From positions 62,625,725 through 62,689,724 of the forward strand of contig OZ038383.1 of the NCBI GenBank assembly GCA_964036045.1: a DNA stretch of 64,000 nt, read 5' to 3'. Below the pieces are notes generated by a model. It worked only from the letters and a program-made list of their open reading frames with translations, was not told where the DNA came from and did not search any database. This DNA is from Eutreptiella sp. 'Long Island Sound 2002'. Its lineage: Eukaryota > Euglenozoa > Euglenophyceae > Eutreptiales > Eutreptiaceae. Shown one piece after another: positions 32,726-44,700 of this stretch (its first letter is position 1; every line of letters starts with the position of its first letter). The position numbers and the translations under genes were made by a program.

Positions 32726-34190
32726 AGGAGCCCCCAGGGGAGTGGGACCTCGGAGGTCTCTCCTCCGAAAATCAGTGGAATCCCAGAGAAAGCGAAGGCA
32801 CATCGGGTGCCGAAGAAGGCTCCAGAAGAGCCAAAACCACTGAGTTTCGCCACTCCCAACCCCTGGAGCGCCCTGCCAAGGGAAGTACATGTGGGTACGG
32901 GACATGGCAAGAAGGAAGGAGCGACCACGGAGAGCCCCGTGGACGGGCAGGACCAACCCAAGATCTACACTATCCGTGACCATACCCTTGAAGTCCTGAT
33001 GCACCCGGACGTGCTAGAGTTGCATGCCGTGAGAGTCGTCCATACACCTCATGGCGATGAGCGGCAGTTGCACTTGAAAGTGCGAGTACGGTGCGGACGA
33101 GAGGAGAAGGTGGTGGATGTGTTAGTGGATACGGGTGCCCAGGTGAGCCTGGTCCGGAGAGGGTTGTTCAAGGAGGAACTCCTGCAGCCCAGCCGGAGAC
33201 CGGTCCGCCTGAAGGTCGCCAACGGAGAGATTATGGGTGGTGGCACCCATGAGGCCACTATCAGTATGGAATTCTGGGAGCATGAGCGCTTGAACCGCCC
33301 TGATCAGGCAAAGAGAAGCACTCTATCCGGGAACTTCTATGTGGCCGACATTACCGATTGGGATATGATCATGGGGTATGACTTCATGGTGGCCAACGCC
33401 ATTGGAGCCCTTCCCCATCGCGCAACGCTGGTCCGGGAGGACGACGAATGCCTCACATGGCTGTCCACGGATTATGTGTGCGGGTCATCCCAATGGAATG
33501 CTGAGGAAGAGGATCGGATCGTCCGAGCGGTGCAAGCTGTGGGCGCCAAGTCCAGAGGAGACCGTGGAGTTCAGCTCACGGAGTATGGAATGGCGCCGCA
33601 AGTGTACGCCAGGATGATTCGGACGCTGGGAGCTGAAGCGCCCGAGACGGACGTCTTCGCTTCCCGAGATGCCCCACTTTTGCGGAAGTGTAGGAGGCAT
33701 TGGCATCGAGGAGACTCAGCCTGGCATAGGCATTGGGGTTTGAAGGAGTGGGGGCCCATGTATTGGCATGGCTCCCTGGATAACACCAGACGTACGGTGG
33801 AGAAGATCATCGCGGATAGGACGAAGGGGATCCTGGTCATAACCGGCATAGGATCCACCCCATGTCCGCTAGAGGGTCTCAAGTCGAAGCTGGACTCCAT
33901 CACCCTGAACGAGATGTCATTCGGGCCAGAGGAGGAGTTGTTCATCGACGCCAAGGGTGTATGAATGCCCTCCCCGGGTCAAGCATGGGGTACCAAGGCT
34001 TTCCTGGTGGATGGGGCGCAGGCCCAGCCCACAGGTGATGAAGCATTCATCCGTAGGGTGGAGGCGGTGCCCATGAAGGTCATGTTTGAGCCCAAGGAGG
34101 GGACGGATCAGCCAATTGATGGTATTGACGTCCTGTCCTACGCCGAGATCGATGACGTCGTCAACTACATCCGGATGGGGATGCAGACCG
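32726..34190 (+). pseudogene. Ty3-1 protease region of pol
   Basis: Continues the gag frame. The aspartic protease has the active-site triad DTG at 33128-33136 (VLVDTGAQVSLV) and a downstream hydrophobic strand (DWDMIMGYDFM) as in retropepsins. An in-frame TGA at 33962-33964 and a frame change near 34190 break it before RT. Gag and pol share one frame, so no programmed frameshift is needed in the ancestral element. Confidence 0.8.
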
Positions 34191-35905
34191 TGTGGCAGCC
34201 AAGAAGAGGCGGGCCATGGTCACATCTCCGCATTGGTGGGATGACAAGATGTTGGTCACCGGCAAGTACGAGAAGGATGAGTTCGTGGCGAGGGTCCTGG
34301 ATCACATCGCGGACCAATGCGATGGTCCGGTTGGGTCGGACCCACCAACGTGGGGTTTTCCAAGAGTGGGAACCGGTAGCGACGAGCACCAGCCCGAGGC
34401 CGCAAATTTTCAAAGATTATCGGCGGGAATCGCGACCCACGACGATGAAGACGGCATATCGGACGAGGAGAAGTCAGACTCGCACCCAGAAGAGGCCTAT
34501 ACCGCAGTGCGGTCGGTTGTATCGATACCGAAGCAAGCGGCTGAAGAGGACCAGGAGAACCCGAAGGTCGCCGAGCTGAAGGAGAGGCTGATCAAGGCCT
34601 ATGCGCGGCTATTCAGTGGCGTCGCCAACAAGAACCCTCCAGATCGTGGGAGGTTTGGCACAGCGAAGATCAAGCTGAAGCCGAACCCCAAGATCTATCG
34701 TCATCGGGAGTACCAACTTCAGGGCGATCGGGCCGAGGCCATGGAGAAGTTGTTGGCCGAGTTCATTGAGCGGGGATGGATCGAACCCTCCGACAGTGAG
34801 TGGGCCAGCCCAGCCTTCATCGTGCCTGAGAAGGAGAAGGGCGAGTGGAGGTTGGTGGTTGATTACAGAGGTTTAAACGAGCAGAGCGAGCACGACTCGT
34901 ACTCGCTTCCCCTGATCGACTCCATCCTCCAAAAGCAACAGAAAAAGCGGATTTTCACGGTGTTGGACCTGAAACACGGATATCACCAGATGCCGCTACC
35001 CCCGGACTCCAGGCCCTGCACAGCGATGTCGACGCCGCTGGGGCCCATGCAGTGAAAAGTGGTGCCCATGGGCGCCAAGAATGGCAACGCCGCTTTCCAG
35101 CGCATGATGGAGGACCTACTCGGTCCTGTCCGGGACTGTGCCGACCCCTTCGTGGATGACATCATCATCGGGTCCGGCACGGAGAACATGACTGAGGATG
35201 AGCTCATCGATGCGCATGAGAAGGATCTGCGCCGAGTGCTCAGCGAGTTGGACAAGCACAACATGGTGTGCAAGCCCACCAAAGCCTCACTCTTCGTGAA
35301 GGAAGTGGAGTTCGCGGGTCACGTCGTTGGTCACGGGCAACGCCGTCCCATGCCTGGGAAGCTGGCGTCCCTGCACCACTGGGAGAAGCCCAAGACCATC
35401 AGCGAACTCCGGTCCTTCATGGGGTTCTGCAATTACTATTCGGGCTACGTCCGGATGTATGCAGAACTCTCGGGGCCGCTGCACAAGATGCTGCAGGTGG
35501 GGAAGTTCGATGGCTGGAAGGGGAGCAAGAAGAAGCTTGCCTGGACCCCTGAGGCTGAAGATGCGTTCAACAGCCTGAAGGAGCGACTCCTGGGGCAGTT
35601 GGGGCTGTTCCTGGTGGACCCGGACAAGGGATTCGTACTACGGACGGACGCCTCGGACTATGCTGTAGGGGCAGTCCTCGAGCAGATCCGAGACGACGGG
35701 TCACATGTACCCGTGGCGTTCTGGAGCCGGATCCTGGCCGAGGGCCAACGCGGAACCTGGACCGCGAGGGAGAAGGAGACGTACGCCATTGTTTGTGCGC
35801 TCAGGAAGTGGTCTGGCCACATCGGATTGCAACCGGTGGTGGTTTGCACGGACCATCAGTCCTTGCAGAGCTGGCACAAGGAGCACGTCGCGCCCTCTCG
35901 GGACC
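34191..35905 (+). pseudogene. Ty3-1 reverse transcriptase and RNase H
   Basis: RT motifs appear in order: a region ending GWIEPSDSEWASPAF, LVVDYRGLNEQ, FTVLDLKHGYHQMPL, VPMGAKNGNAAFQRMM and the catalytic FVDD at 35149-35160, then the thumb and a Ty3-type RNase H with TDAS, KETYAIVCAL and CTDHQSL. A TGA at 35053-35055 replaces the Trp expected in the QW-VPMG motif (TGG to TGA). A frame change near 35900, within the HKEHV...ARRARWH segment, ends this part; the related copy at 63223 shows the expected sequence there. Confidence 0.85.
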
Positions 35906-37790
35906 GGCGGCAAGGAGGGCCCGATGGCATGAGACGTTCGCCAAGTTCGACCTCAGCGTCGTATACGTCCCGGGGAAGGACAACACTGTGGCAGATTGCC
36001 TCAGTCGATGGGCCTACCCCGCGGGCAAGGCTTGGACGGACATATCCAGCCATGGGGACGCCGAGGAAACCGAGGAGGCCAAGCGCATCATCGAGATGGA
36101 GAAGGCCATGGAGCAAGAGGGGGTCAAGTGCTTTGTGGTGATGGCAAACCGTACGGACCTGGCCAAGTTCCGGGGCGCCCGCGTCCAAGCTATTCGAGAG
36201 GAAACCCTCGAGCAATGGATGGTGGCCCCTGTAGAGCTAGTCAGGTCGGTGCTCACAGAGGACTGGTCGGATGACTACGCGGCATCCGAGCACTGGAGCA
36301 AGTACTGGAATGCCGTGAGCGCCCCGTCGGACGACGAAAGGCCCGAGGGCTTGACCGAGGATGGCGACAAGTTGTTCCTCAAGGACAAGCTGCTGGTGCC
36401 CGAGAACCGAGTGGAGGAGCTCATTGACCATTGGCACAACGCCCAGCTCATGCATCCTGGCCGAGACAAGATGCAGCAGGACCTGGAGTGGCGTTTCAAG
36501 TTCCCTCCGGGGTACTACGCCATCCTGGATAGGTACTGCAGCGACTGTGCCGTGTGTCGGGCGACGAAGAGCCCCAACCACTCCACAGCGGGCAACCCGG
36601 TGTACACGGCTATACCGGAAGCCCCTATGCGGTCCGTAGCCATGGATGTATTCGCCATGCCTGAGGTCACCGTGGAAGAGGAGACCAACAACTGTGTCAT
36701 CCTGGCGGTGGATAGGCACAGTGGGTATATCGTGGCGGTCCCTGGCAAGAAGTCCAAGAAGAAGGACAAGAAGGACAAGCATGGAGTGGGGCTGCAGGCC
36801 AAGACCGTCGCTAATGCCATGATCAGGCATTGGCTGACGATTTTTGATGTCCCGGCTGTCATCTGCAGCGATCGGGGCAGTCAATTCGTGGGGACGTGGT
36901 TCAAGACGATGTGCAAGCACATGGTGATTTGGCACGCCAAGACCGTGGCATACCACAGCCGGTCGAATGGCCGGGCTGAGGTGGCCGGGCGGCAGATGTT
37001 CGAGAAGTTCCGCCAACTGCACATCGACGAACCGGGCCGGAATTGGTACAATTCGCTGTGGAGGGTACTCCAAGCGTATCATGACCTTCCGGGGCCCACT
37101 GGACTGTCGCCTCACTGCATCCCGTTCCTACAGGATCGAGTGTCACGCACTCTCCCGTGGTTGAACCATGGCAAAGTGGCCCGGGATGCGAACGCCATGA
37201 TGGCTGAGGCGGACGACACGGCGGCCAAGGTGTGCAAGGCACTTCAAGACGAGCACGACAAGAGGGCCAAGTACTTCAAGCAGGGAAAGGTCCAGAAGTA
37301 TGCTCTCCAAGACACCGTGTGGGTGGAGCGGCACCACAAGGATGTCCTGTCCAGACATCGGCAGGCATCTTGGTATGTGCCGGGGGTAATCGTGCGGAAG
37401 GTCGGGCAGGATGTGTATGCGGTTCGTGTGGGGGATAACAAGATCCTGGACCGCGACCATACCCAGCTTCGTCCCCGAGCACCATACCCCAGCGGACGTC
37501 CCGTCACCTTCGAGTTCACGGCCGGCGATGTGGACTCGGACGACGAGGGTGAGGACGACGACTTCACCGCCGAGAGAATCCTGGCGGACAAGCCGGACCC
37601 GGGGACGCCTGGGGGTAGGCTTTATAAAGTCCGTTGGAAGGGATTCGCCGCATCCAGGGATTCGTGGGAACCTCCGAGCAGTTTCGTGCCGAGGTACACC
37701 ACGGTCTGGATGGACTACCTAAAGAAAAAGAATATTTCCTTGGATGTCAAGGACGTGTTGGTCCATTTGGTTGCTGCTGTAGCACCGTAA
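35906..37790 (+). pseudogene. Ty3-1 integrase with C-terminal chromodomain
   Basis: From the frame change the sequence is open to a TAA at 37788-37790. RNase H ends with VVYVPGKDNTVADCLSR. The integrase HHCC zinc module is near 36425-36555 (HWHNAQLMH ... CSDCAVC). The DDE core is intact in residues: VDRHSGY, SDRGSQF, and SNGRAEVAGR for the Glu. The C-terminus has a GPY/F-like region and a chromodomain (RLYKVRWKGFAASRDSWEPP, about 37610-37680) placing it among chromoviruses. Chromodomains of this family are known to direct integration to marked chromatin; here that is inferred only. Confidence 0.85.
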
Positions 37791-38173
37791 TGGATCCCCC
37801 CTTGGCATTTTGTTTGTTTCTGTGCTTGGGGAGACGGGTGAGGGCGTTCATCCGGGGATTTTTCGGCCTTGATTGGCCATATACCCCCTTCACTCGATCT
37901 CCACATATATATTGCATTGTGGTATACTTATTTAGGTCGACCGACGACGTTTTTCTATCTTTGATCCCCTTCGTCCATGTTGTAGATCAGGAGGAGACCG
38001 GATATGGCGTAGGACGCTGAGTATCAGTGTCCTCACCCCTCCCTTGGGGCATGGGGGACGCCTACGACGTGTGTGGGGCCTCCATGTGTCCTTGGGACAT
38101 GGAGGGGGGGGTTGGAGCCCATTGGGGTCCTCCCGTCCTCTCTTCAATGACTTCCGAGCGGTAACAACGCTCT

Positions 38174-38184
38174 GAGAAGTGGGG
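38174..38184 (+). promoter_or_regulatory. Ty3-1 polypurine tract
   Basis: GAGAAGTGGGG directly before the 3' LTR; expected primer for plus-strand DNA. It follows a 383-bp untranslated stretch (37791-38173) with no gene. Confidence 0.8.
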
Positions 38185-40553
38185 TGAAGCCGGTTCGGAC
38201 CCCCGTGGCCATCTTGGGATCACTTGGGGTGTGTATCTATGTGCCGGCAAGCCGCCATTGGCTGATATCATACTCTCCCATCCATCTGAACTAACCCGAT
38301 GTGATAGTGTGATAGGTTTGGCCATTCCGGCTACGAGCGGCCATATTCAGTACCGAGGCGCCGCCAGCTGAGATTTATATATCAGAATATCAGGAATCAA
38401 CAGGGTTTTATTATCATGATGTTTCCGTAATTTTTCAGCCTTTCGTTCTGATGGTCAATGTATCGGCGACCGTCAGTTGGCTCGCGATTTTGCGTTAACC
38501 GATTGGTTAACTGTTATTTCCAGATATTTTGGCAGATACTCCGTTGAAGGGTCAGATTTCATCAGCAAAGGGTTTGTTGCTTCCGCAATTTTCTAAATAA
38601 GCACTCGAAATTGTAATCTGAATTTCTCGCGATGTCGAAATCGGATTTTCGACCTCGACATCGCCGCACTTGACTTGGACTTCTTCGAGTGGTCATACTC
38701 TTTTCCCTATGCCCGAATCAGGTTTCCCTTATACTTGCCACCCATTTGACTTGGAGATATAAGGGAAACAAAAGTGAATCGTGGGACCACTTTGAAGGGC
38801 CATATCTACGCGCGAGTGTGAGGAAAGAGAATAAGAAAGGTTGCGTTGCAAACGCCTTGGTCTCAACTTAATTTACGAAACATCAAACGCCTTTGGTGTG
38901 TACACATGCCCGGTGTAGCAAGGGATAATGGTCAAGAGGGTATAAAGTGATATATAACTCTTGGACCGTGCAACCGAATATTTTATTGCGACTTTCGAGT
39001 GTATCGCATGAGTGTTGGGGTTGCATAGCATCTTTCCTTGGGTTCCTACGCATTTTTAACGTGAAGTTATGACCATGGAGGGACATGGCATATCATGGTG
39101 GGAGCCACATTTTGAGGGTATGTGTTATATGCATGGTATATGTCTTGATATGCTCACGCCCATATTATATATCTTCGTGTGGCCGAAGAGATGGGGAGCC
39201 ACACGTGACAAGGGCCTTGCCCATGTCCCAATTGTGGAATTCAAAGCGCTAGACTAAGTCTACCGCATATGTATTGCTCATGGTAAGTGGGACAAAGAGA
39301 ACCATGAGTGCATTTCCATTTTTATGGGGCATGTAGATATGAGTGGCGAAGGTATCTCCATGCGCCCGATTGGGGATCCAAGTGGAAGAATTGTTTGCAA
39401 ATGGTTCCAATCATTTGTGTATTGAACCATGAGCGGATATCATGGGTGAGCATAGAGATATACTATCATGACAACTTTGTATTTGGTCATATTTTCATGT
39501 TTTTGACCTCAATTTTTGCTCATTTTTGCGTTTTGTGTACTTACCTGGTCGGCAAACAGCAAGAAGCTTATGGAGAGTCGAACCATGGTATGTTGTTCTC
39601 ATGTTGGCATATGCTTTGGAGTTGAACACCACCATATGCCGGATCGCGTACTCCATTTGGCTTGGCACACGAAGGATTTCAAGAATCCGTCTCAAGATCA
39701 TGGGCTGACTTGGGCAGTGTGTGGCGCCCATATCCGAAGGGGTTTCGAGGGTAAAATGGGTATGTACATGGGCATTGGTCTTTGGTCTCTATTCTCCATG
39801 AATACTAGACTTCGATTCCATGCATGCTTTGAGCCTTCGGATAAGTGGTAACCTCAATTGTGAGCATATATTTGATATATGGCCAATACGGTGTGAATTG
39901 GCAGTTTTTTGGCATGTTATGAGTTCAAACTCATGGGGCATATCTCCGAGCCCATCCGACTCTAAGTCCAACCAAGTATATGTCAGGGTAGGGCATGGTC
40001 CTGAGTGCCACTCTACGCCATGACACGCCATTTCCCTCATTGGGCTAGGATTTAGAGGCTTGGGAGTGAACACATTTTTGGGGTTTGTGTAGTGACTTGT
40101 GACACATGGCATTCAGCCATCTCATTTGACCTGGTTCAGGGCAATATGTTGGTGAGTCAAGGGAGGGTCTTGAGTCCAGGGAATGAGGGGTTTATGATTG
40201 TGAATGTGTATGTTAACCTCTTTCCCCAACTTTGCTTGATATGTGTTCATATGCCAATTTCAGGGCTTTCTTCCTTGGTGCAACTCTTGTACATGCCCGC
40301 CATCGTGAGACAATCGATGTGCTGAACGGGAGCCCGCAGCCTGATTTGGATTGTGAATTGGGTTATTGCTGTATTTGTGGGATCTGGTTGCTGTTCAGGG
40401 TTGGAGGAGGATTACATTTTCTATATTTTTGGATTTTGGACCTTGGACTTTGAGGATTTTGAGAAATGCAATCGTTGATCCGGAGTAAATCAGCAGGGGT
40501 AACAGGCGGAAGGGGCACAGCGGGGGCCGGTCCTGGTAGGGACCTTCTTTAGG
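38185..40553 (+). repeat. 3' LTR of Ty3-1
   Basis: Uninterrupted 2.37 kb LTR, TGAAGCCGG to ACCTTCTTTA (40551) followed by GG. The two extra G compared with the 5' LTR leave the exact end ambiguous by 2 bp. It is unusually long for a Ty3 LTR and has no convincing ORF apart from the 5' end of gag at 40466. Confidence 0.9.
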
Positions 40554-43500
40554 AGGATTTCCCCCCACGTGAAGGTGCCTTCGGGTGATGCCCGGTGCAG
40601 GGGCAGTGTGCGGCGTCCCCGCGAGTCGTTGGTGGCATGGTAGTCGTGGGGGAGGTGACGTTTGGTGAGCCGGTGCGGCATGCGTTCGGTGGTGGCTGTG
40701 GGGGGGTCCCAATTACATTCCTCCGGGGGGGGTGCGTCTGCGTCGTCCTCCTGGGGCTGGGCCAGCGGCAGCGCCTGTGCATTGGGTGTGGCGTCGAGTA
40801 CTCCGCTGTGCGTGAGGATGTAGAAGCCCTCGGGGGTGAGTTGGAGGACGATGTCCCACTTCGCTGTTTGCTCTGGGGGCCACTGGTGGGGCCCGTCCTG
40901 CGGTCGGTGGAGGGTGACCTGGTGGCCCCATCTCCAGCTGTGGTAGGCGAGGAGGCTGAGGACGGTGTCTTGGTCCGGGTCCTCCACGCTTTCCACATAT
41001 GCCGTCATGTCCGTGACATCGACGGCGTACTCGTCCTCCCATTCTTGTGTGGGGGTGCCTGGAGGGGGGGGGGCGGTGGTGTACCCGTGGAGTCCCGGCC
41101 CCGTGACGTCGGCCAATTCGTGCTTGAGGGACGCCCGGTACTCGGCGGGCCCGTTGCTGGCTTCGTGGGTGGGGTGGTGGCGCCGCAGGGCGTTGGACAG
41201 GTGCGTCCAGGGCGACCGCTCGCGGGGGGGGGGCCGCGGGGGGGCATTATGCGGGCTGGGGTCCGCGGGGCCGCTTGCTGCGGGCTCGAGCTCCGGCGGG
41301 GTGAGGTCCATATGATGCTCCGTGTCCTCCGTGTGTTGGAGTTCCAATTCTAGCAGGCTGTCGATGTCCAGGGCCATGGGGTCATCGTGCGCGTTCACGT
41401 GTTGGGGTGCGAGTTCATGGCACGGCGGGCGTGTGATGCCGGTGTTCGGGGTACGTGCGGCGGCCGGTGCGGGGTCGTGCGCCGGGGGAGGCGCGCCGTT
41501 TGGCGTGGTTGTGGTGTGTGTCTGCACGCTGGTGGCTGTCCTGGCCGGCGGTGTTGCCCCTGTGTGCGGTTCGGGTTGTGGCCGATGGTGGGTGTTGAGC
41601 TGGCGCGAGGTGTGCGGGGATTCCAGGGGTGGTGCCGCTGGGGTGGGGTGCGGAGTCGGCGGGGCGCGGCTTCGTTCCTGTGTTGGTGGGCTGTGGTGTC
41701 CCGTGCCCCCGGGTGGGGGAGGGGGGTGCGGTGCGGTATGGTGGTGTTGTGCTGTGTGGTGGCCTTCCTGTGCGGGGGGGGGGGCACCGTGTCCAGGTCT
41801 GGTGGGGTGGGTTGTCGCCCGTGGTTTGTCCTCTGGCACAGTGGGGCAGCCCCGCGTGGTCTCTTGATCGTCCTCCTGGCGTGTTTCAGTACTTGGGCCG
41901 TGCGGGGTCGGTGTGGCGTGGGGCCTGGGGTCCCCTGGGGCGGGGTGTACGGGACTGGAGTGTCGCAACCAGGGGGGTGTGGTCGTGTGGCGCTTGGGGG
42001 TGTCGGCCCACCGTTGAGTGGGCCCAGTGGTGCGGGGTATTGCGTTCGCGGGGTCCGCGGGTCGGTGGGTCGCGGCTTCTTGGGCGTGTTGTGGCCCCGG
42101 TGCGGTGCCCGTGGGTGGTGAGTGGCGGTGTGTGGCTGGGGTGTATCGTTTCCACGGTGGGGGGAGGGCTATTTGCTCGGGTGTGGGGTGGGCCTGTGGT
42201 AGGTTGCCGGCGGGTAGCGGGTGTCGGGGCCTCACTGTGGGTGGGTATTCCGCGGTGTCCCCTTGGTGCGTCCCGTGGTGGTCTCTGGTCGGCTGGCTGA
42301 AGGGGGTTTTTGGGGTGTACCGCATCCATGGGGGCACCATTGTGTGTTGGGGCGCCGCAGCGGTGGGTGCGGCGGGTTGTGGGGGTGGGGCTTGTGTCGG
42401 TGTCGACCGTGTGGTTGGCGGCGGTGTGTCGTGTGTTGTCCTCAGCGACTCCTCATGGTGGTCTGTTGTGGTGGTGCCTGGGGGGTGGTCTTGGGCTTTG
42501 CGGTTCCTGGGAGGGTGCGGGACATGCGGAGTCGGGTTGGCTTGGGGGGGGGGGGCGCGTGTGTGGGCTTGCGTGTTTGTCTTCTGCTCCCCCCGTGGCC
42601 CCTTCCTCTGCCTGTCCCTTACTCCTCTCTTTTCGTTGGCTTGTTTGGCTTTGTTTTTTTTTTTTCGGGGGGGGGCTGGCAGGGGTGCTGTGCGTGGGTG
42701 TGGATGTGTGCCGATGTCGGCGCCGGTGTGGGCGTGGGTGTCGTGGGGGACGGGGGTCGGGTGGCTGTTGTGCTCTGGGTTCCCTGTGTGTGCGCCGGCC
42801 CCCAGGCTTCCGGTTCCCAGGGCGCCGGTCCGGGGGGGGCTGACGGCGGGTGGTTGGCGGCAGTGGTGGCGTGGCGCTTGCGTGGATGGCTGCGGCTCCT
42901 GGTTAGTGTCTGGGTGGCGTGGCCGGGCGTGGGCGTGCGTGTGGGTGTGTTCATGGCGTGGGCTGATGGGGTGGCGGGCAGTGCGGGCGTGGTTGGTTTG
43001 TGTGGGTGTCGGGTATGTGTGCGCCAAAGGCGCAGTGGGTTGGGCTCGGGCACCGTGGGCGATGCAATGGGTGGAAGAGATGCTGGTGACGCCTACGGGG
43101 GGGTGCCGTAGGCGTCGAAACGGTTTTGTGTTGTTGACGTGGGTGCTTCGGGTGACGCGCCGGGTGGCGACGGGGTTGGTGACGCTGATGGTGTCATAGG
43201 TGACGGGGCGGGCGCTGGGGGGGCCTGCGGCTCCGGTGGTCGCTGTAAGTGGTGCAGTGGGTGGTGGCGCGACTGGTGATGCCGGCGGTGAGGGTGCTGC
43301 CGGTGACGTCGATGGTGAGGGCGCTGCGGGTGATGTCATGGGTGGTGGCGATGTTGATGTGGGTGTTGCAGGTGGTGTGCCGGTTGGTGGCGCCGCTGGT
43401 ACTGTCCCTACGTAGGGTGTTGCCGGGGGTGCTCTGCGCGGGGGTGTCATCGGTGGTGCCGATGGCGAGGGTGACGCAGGCGATGCACTGGGTGACGGTG

Positions 43501-44302
43501 AGGCCGGTGTGTGCCGTAGGTGACGCGTTGGGAACGGGTGGTGGGGGGCCGGAGGGGGTTTGCCGTTGGTGCAACGGGCGAAGGTGGCGTTGGTGCCGCA
43601 GGTGGTGGCTTGGGTGATGGTGCTGTTGGTGATGCCGACGGGGTGGTTTGTCTGCCTGTCTGCCCGCGGAGTCGGTGCCGGCGTTGGGCGGTTGCCCGTG
43701 CGCGTGGTGGTCGGTGCGCCGGGCGTTTGGTGGGCGTGGTTGGGTGCGGGTGTGCGTGTTGGTGTGTACGTGGCGCGGGTTGCGGGGGGTCTGTGGGCGT
43801 CGGGTGCGCTGTTGCCGTGTGTGTGGTTGTTTGTGTTGTCTGGTGGAGCGTGGCCGGCGTGTGCGTTGCGTGGGTGTTGTGGGGTCTGGTCGGCGTGGGT
43901 GGTGTCGGTGTGGGTGTTTGGGGTTGGGTGCTGGTTGTGGGCGTGTCGTTCGCGCGGTGCGGTCGGGCGTGATGGTGGTGCCGCTGGCGACGTCGATGGT
44001 GACGGTGCTGCAGGTGGTAAGGGTGGGACGGCGGTGTTGGCGGTTTCCGGTGTGGGTGGTGTGGAGTGTGGGGGTGTGGCAGGTGTGGTGCGGGGCGGAT
44101 GGAGGTGTGCTTGGCGACGGCGTCGTGAGTGCTGCCGGGGGGGAGGGTGTTGTTGGTGGTGTTGTGGGCGGCCAGTGGCGGGTGGTGGTGGTGGTGGTGG
44201 CTGGACTGCTCGGTGGTTGTGGTGTCGGCGTGCAGCCCTGATGATGGGCCCTGGGTGTGTGGTGGCGGGTGGGCGTGTATGGTGGTGGTGACAGTGTGTC
44301 AT
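40554..44302 (-). pseudogene. LINE ORF1, N-terminal part (upstream of the Ty3-1 insertion)
   Basis: From the first in-frame ATG (44300-44302) about 1250 codons are open without any stop until the Ty3-1 junction. The beginning is low-complexity Pro/Thr/His sequence encoded by degenerate 30-bp-type repeats (43200-43500). A basic patch (RKKKNKAKQANEKRGVRDRQRKG) lies near 42650. Three copies of a PPWxR motif (PPWMRYTP, PPWKRYTP, PPWLRHSS) lie between about 42320 and 41960. An acidic segment (MALDIDSLLELELQHTEDTE) is near 41370, then a mixed-composition domain to the junction. The host frame resumes in phase at 24271 once one copy of the GGGAT/AGGAT duplication is discounted. The true start could lie upstream; a GTG at 44360-44362 is also in frame. 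Confidence 0.6.
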
Positions 44303-44436
44303 TGCGGGTGGTGTTGGGTGTGGTACCGTTGGGCGTGTGGTTTGCGATAACTGAGCACTCACCCCTCTGGTTGGCCCGGGCCCGGTGGTCCGGTAGCCCG
44401 TCCGGCAGGTGGCGCCGGGTGCTCACGCGTCCCTCC

Positions 44437-44700
44437 GGACGGCGGCTGTCCCGTAGCGGGCAGGGGCTGGGTTCGCTGCCGGGCGCACACACGTCCCTCC
44501 GGACGGCGGCTGTTTCGTAGCCGGCAGGGGCTGGGTTCACTGCCGGGCGCACACACGTCCGTCCGGACGGCGGCTGTTTCGTAGCCGGCAGGGGGTGGGT
44601 TCACCGCCGGGCGCACACACGTCCATCCGGACGGCGGCTGTTTCGTAGCCGGCAGGGGTTGGGTTCACTGCCGGGCGCACACACGTCCATCCGGACGGCG
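44437..44700 (-). repeat. LINE 5' UTR: four 64-bp tandem monomers
   Basis: GGACGGCGG recurs at 44437, 44501, 44565, 44629 and 44693, an exact 64-bp period. The monomers are at the extreme 5' end and the last one is cut by the element end. 64 is not a multiple of three, so they are not a protein repeat. By analogy with mouse L1 monomers they could be promoter units; that role is inferred. Confidence 0.8.

Larger units (their letters stand above)
24272..40553 (+). mobile_element. Ty3-1: chromodomain Ty3/gypsy retrotransposon inserted in the LINE
   Basis: LTRs begin TGAAGCCGGTTCGGACC and end ACCTTCTTTA; the 5' LTR is followed by a primer-binding site and the 3' LTR is preceded by a polypurine tract. 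Flanks GGGAT (24267-24271) and AGGAT (40554-40558) look like a 5-bp duplication with one change. The internal region (29695-38184) holds a single-frame gag-pol broken by stops at 30170, 32078, 32723, 33962 and 35053 and by shifts near 34190 and 35900. The two LTRs differ at roughly 2 percent of positions, counting by eye and ignoring the 3.06 kb insertion in the 5' copy. Confidence 0.9.
9105..44700 (-). mobile_element. Giant non-LTR retrotransposon (LINE), about 19.3 kb without its Ty3-1 insertion
   Basis: Order on the minus strand: 64-bp tandem monomers (44700-44437), Pro/His-rich ORF1, ORF2 with APE-type endonuclease, reverse transcriptase, RNase H and a C-terminal CCHC motif, a third large ORF, a 3' region, and a tail of TACC repeats. 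LTRs are absent and the ends abut 421-bp direct repeats. Ty3-1 (24272-40553) interrupts ORF1; dropping it and one 5-bp duplication leaves the ORF1 frame continuous, so both halves belong to one element. About 17.6 kb of the 19.3 kb appears to have been coding. The sense strand is strongly C-rich, giving Pro, His, Thr and Ala-rich proteins. Known LINEs are typically 4-8 kb. It is now inactive, with several nonsense codons and frameshifts. Confidence 0.8.
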
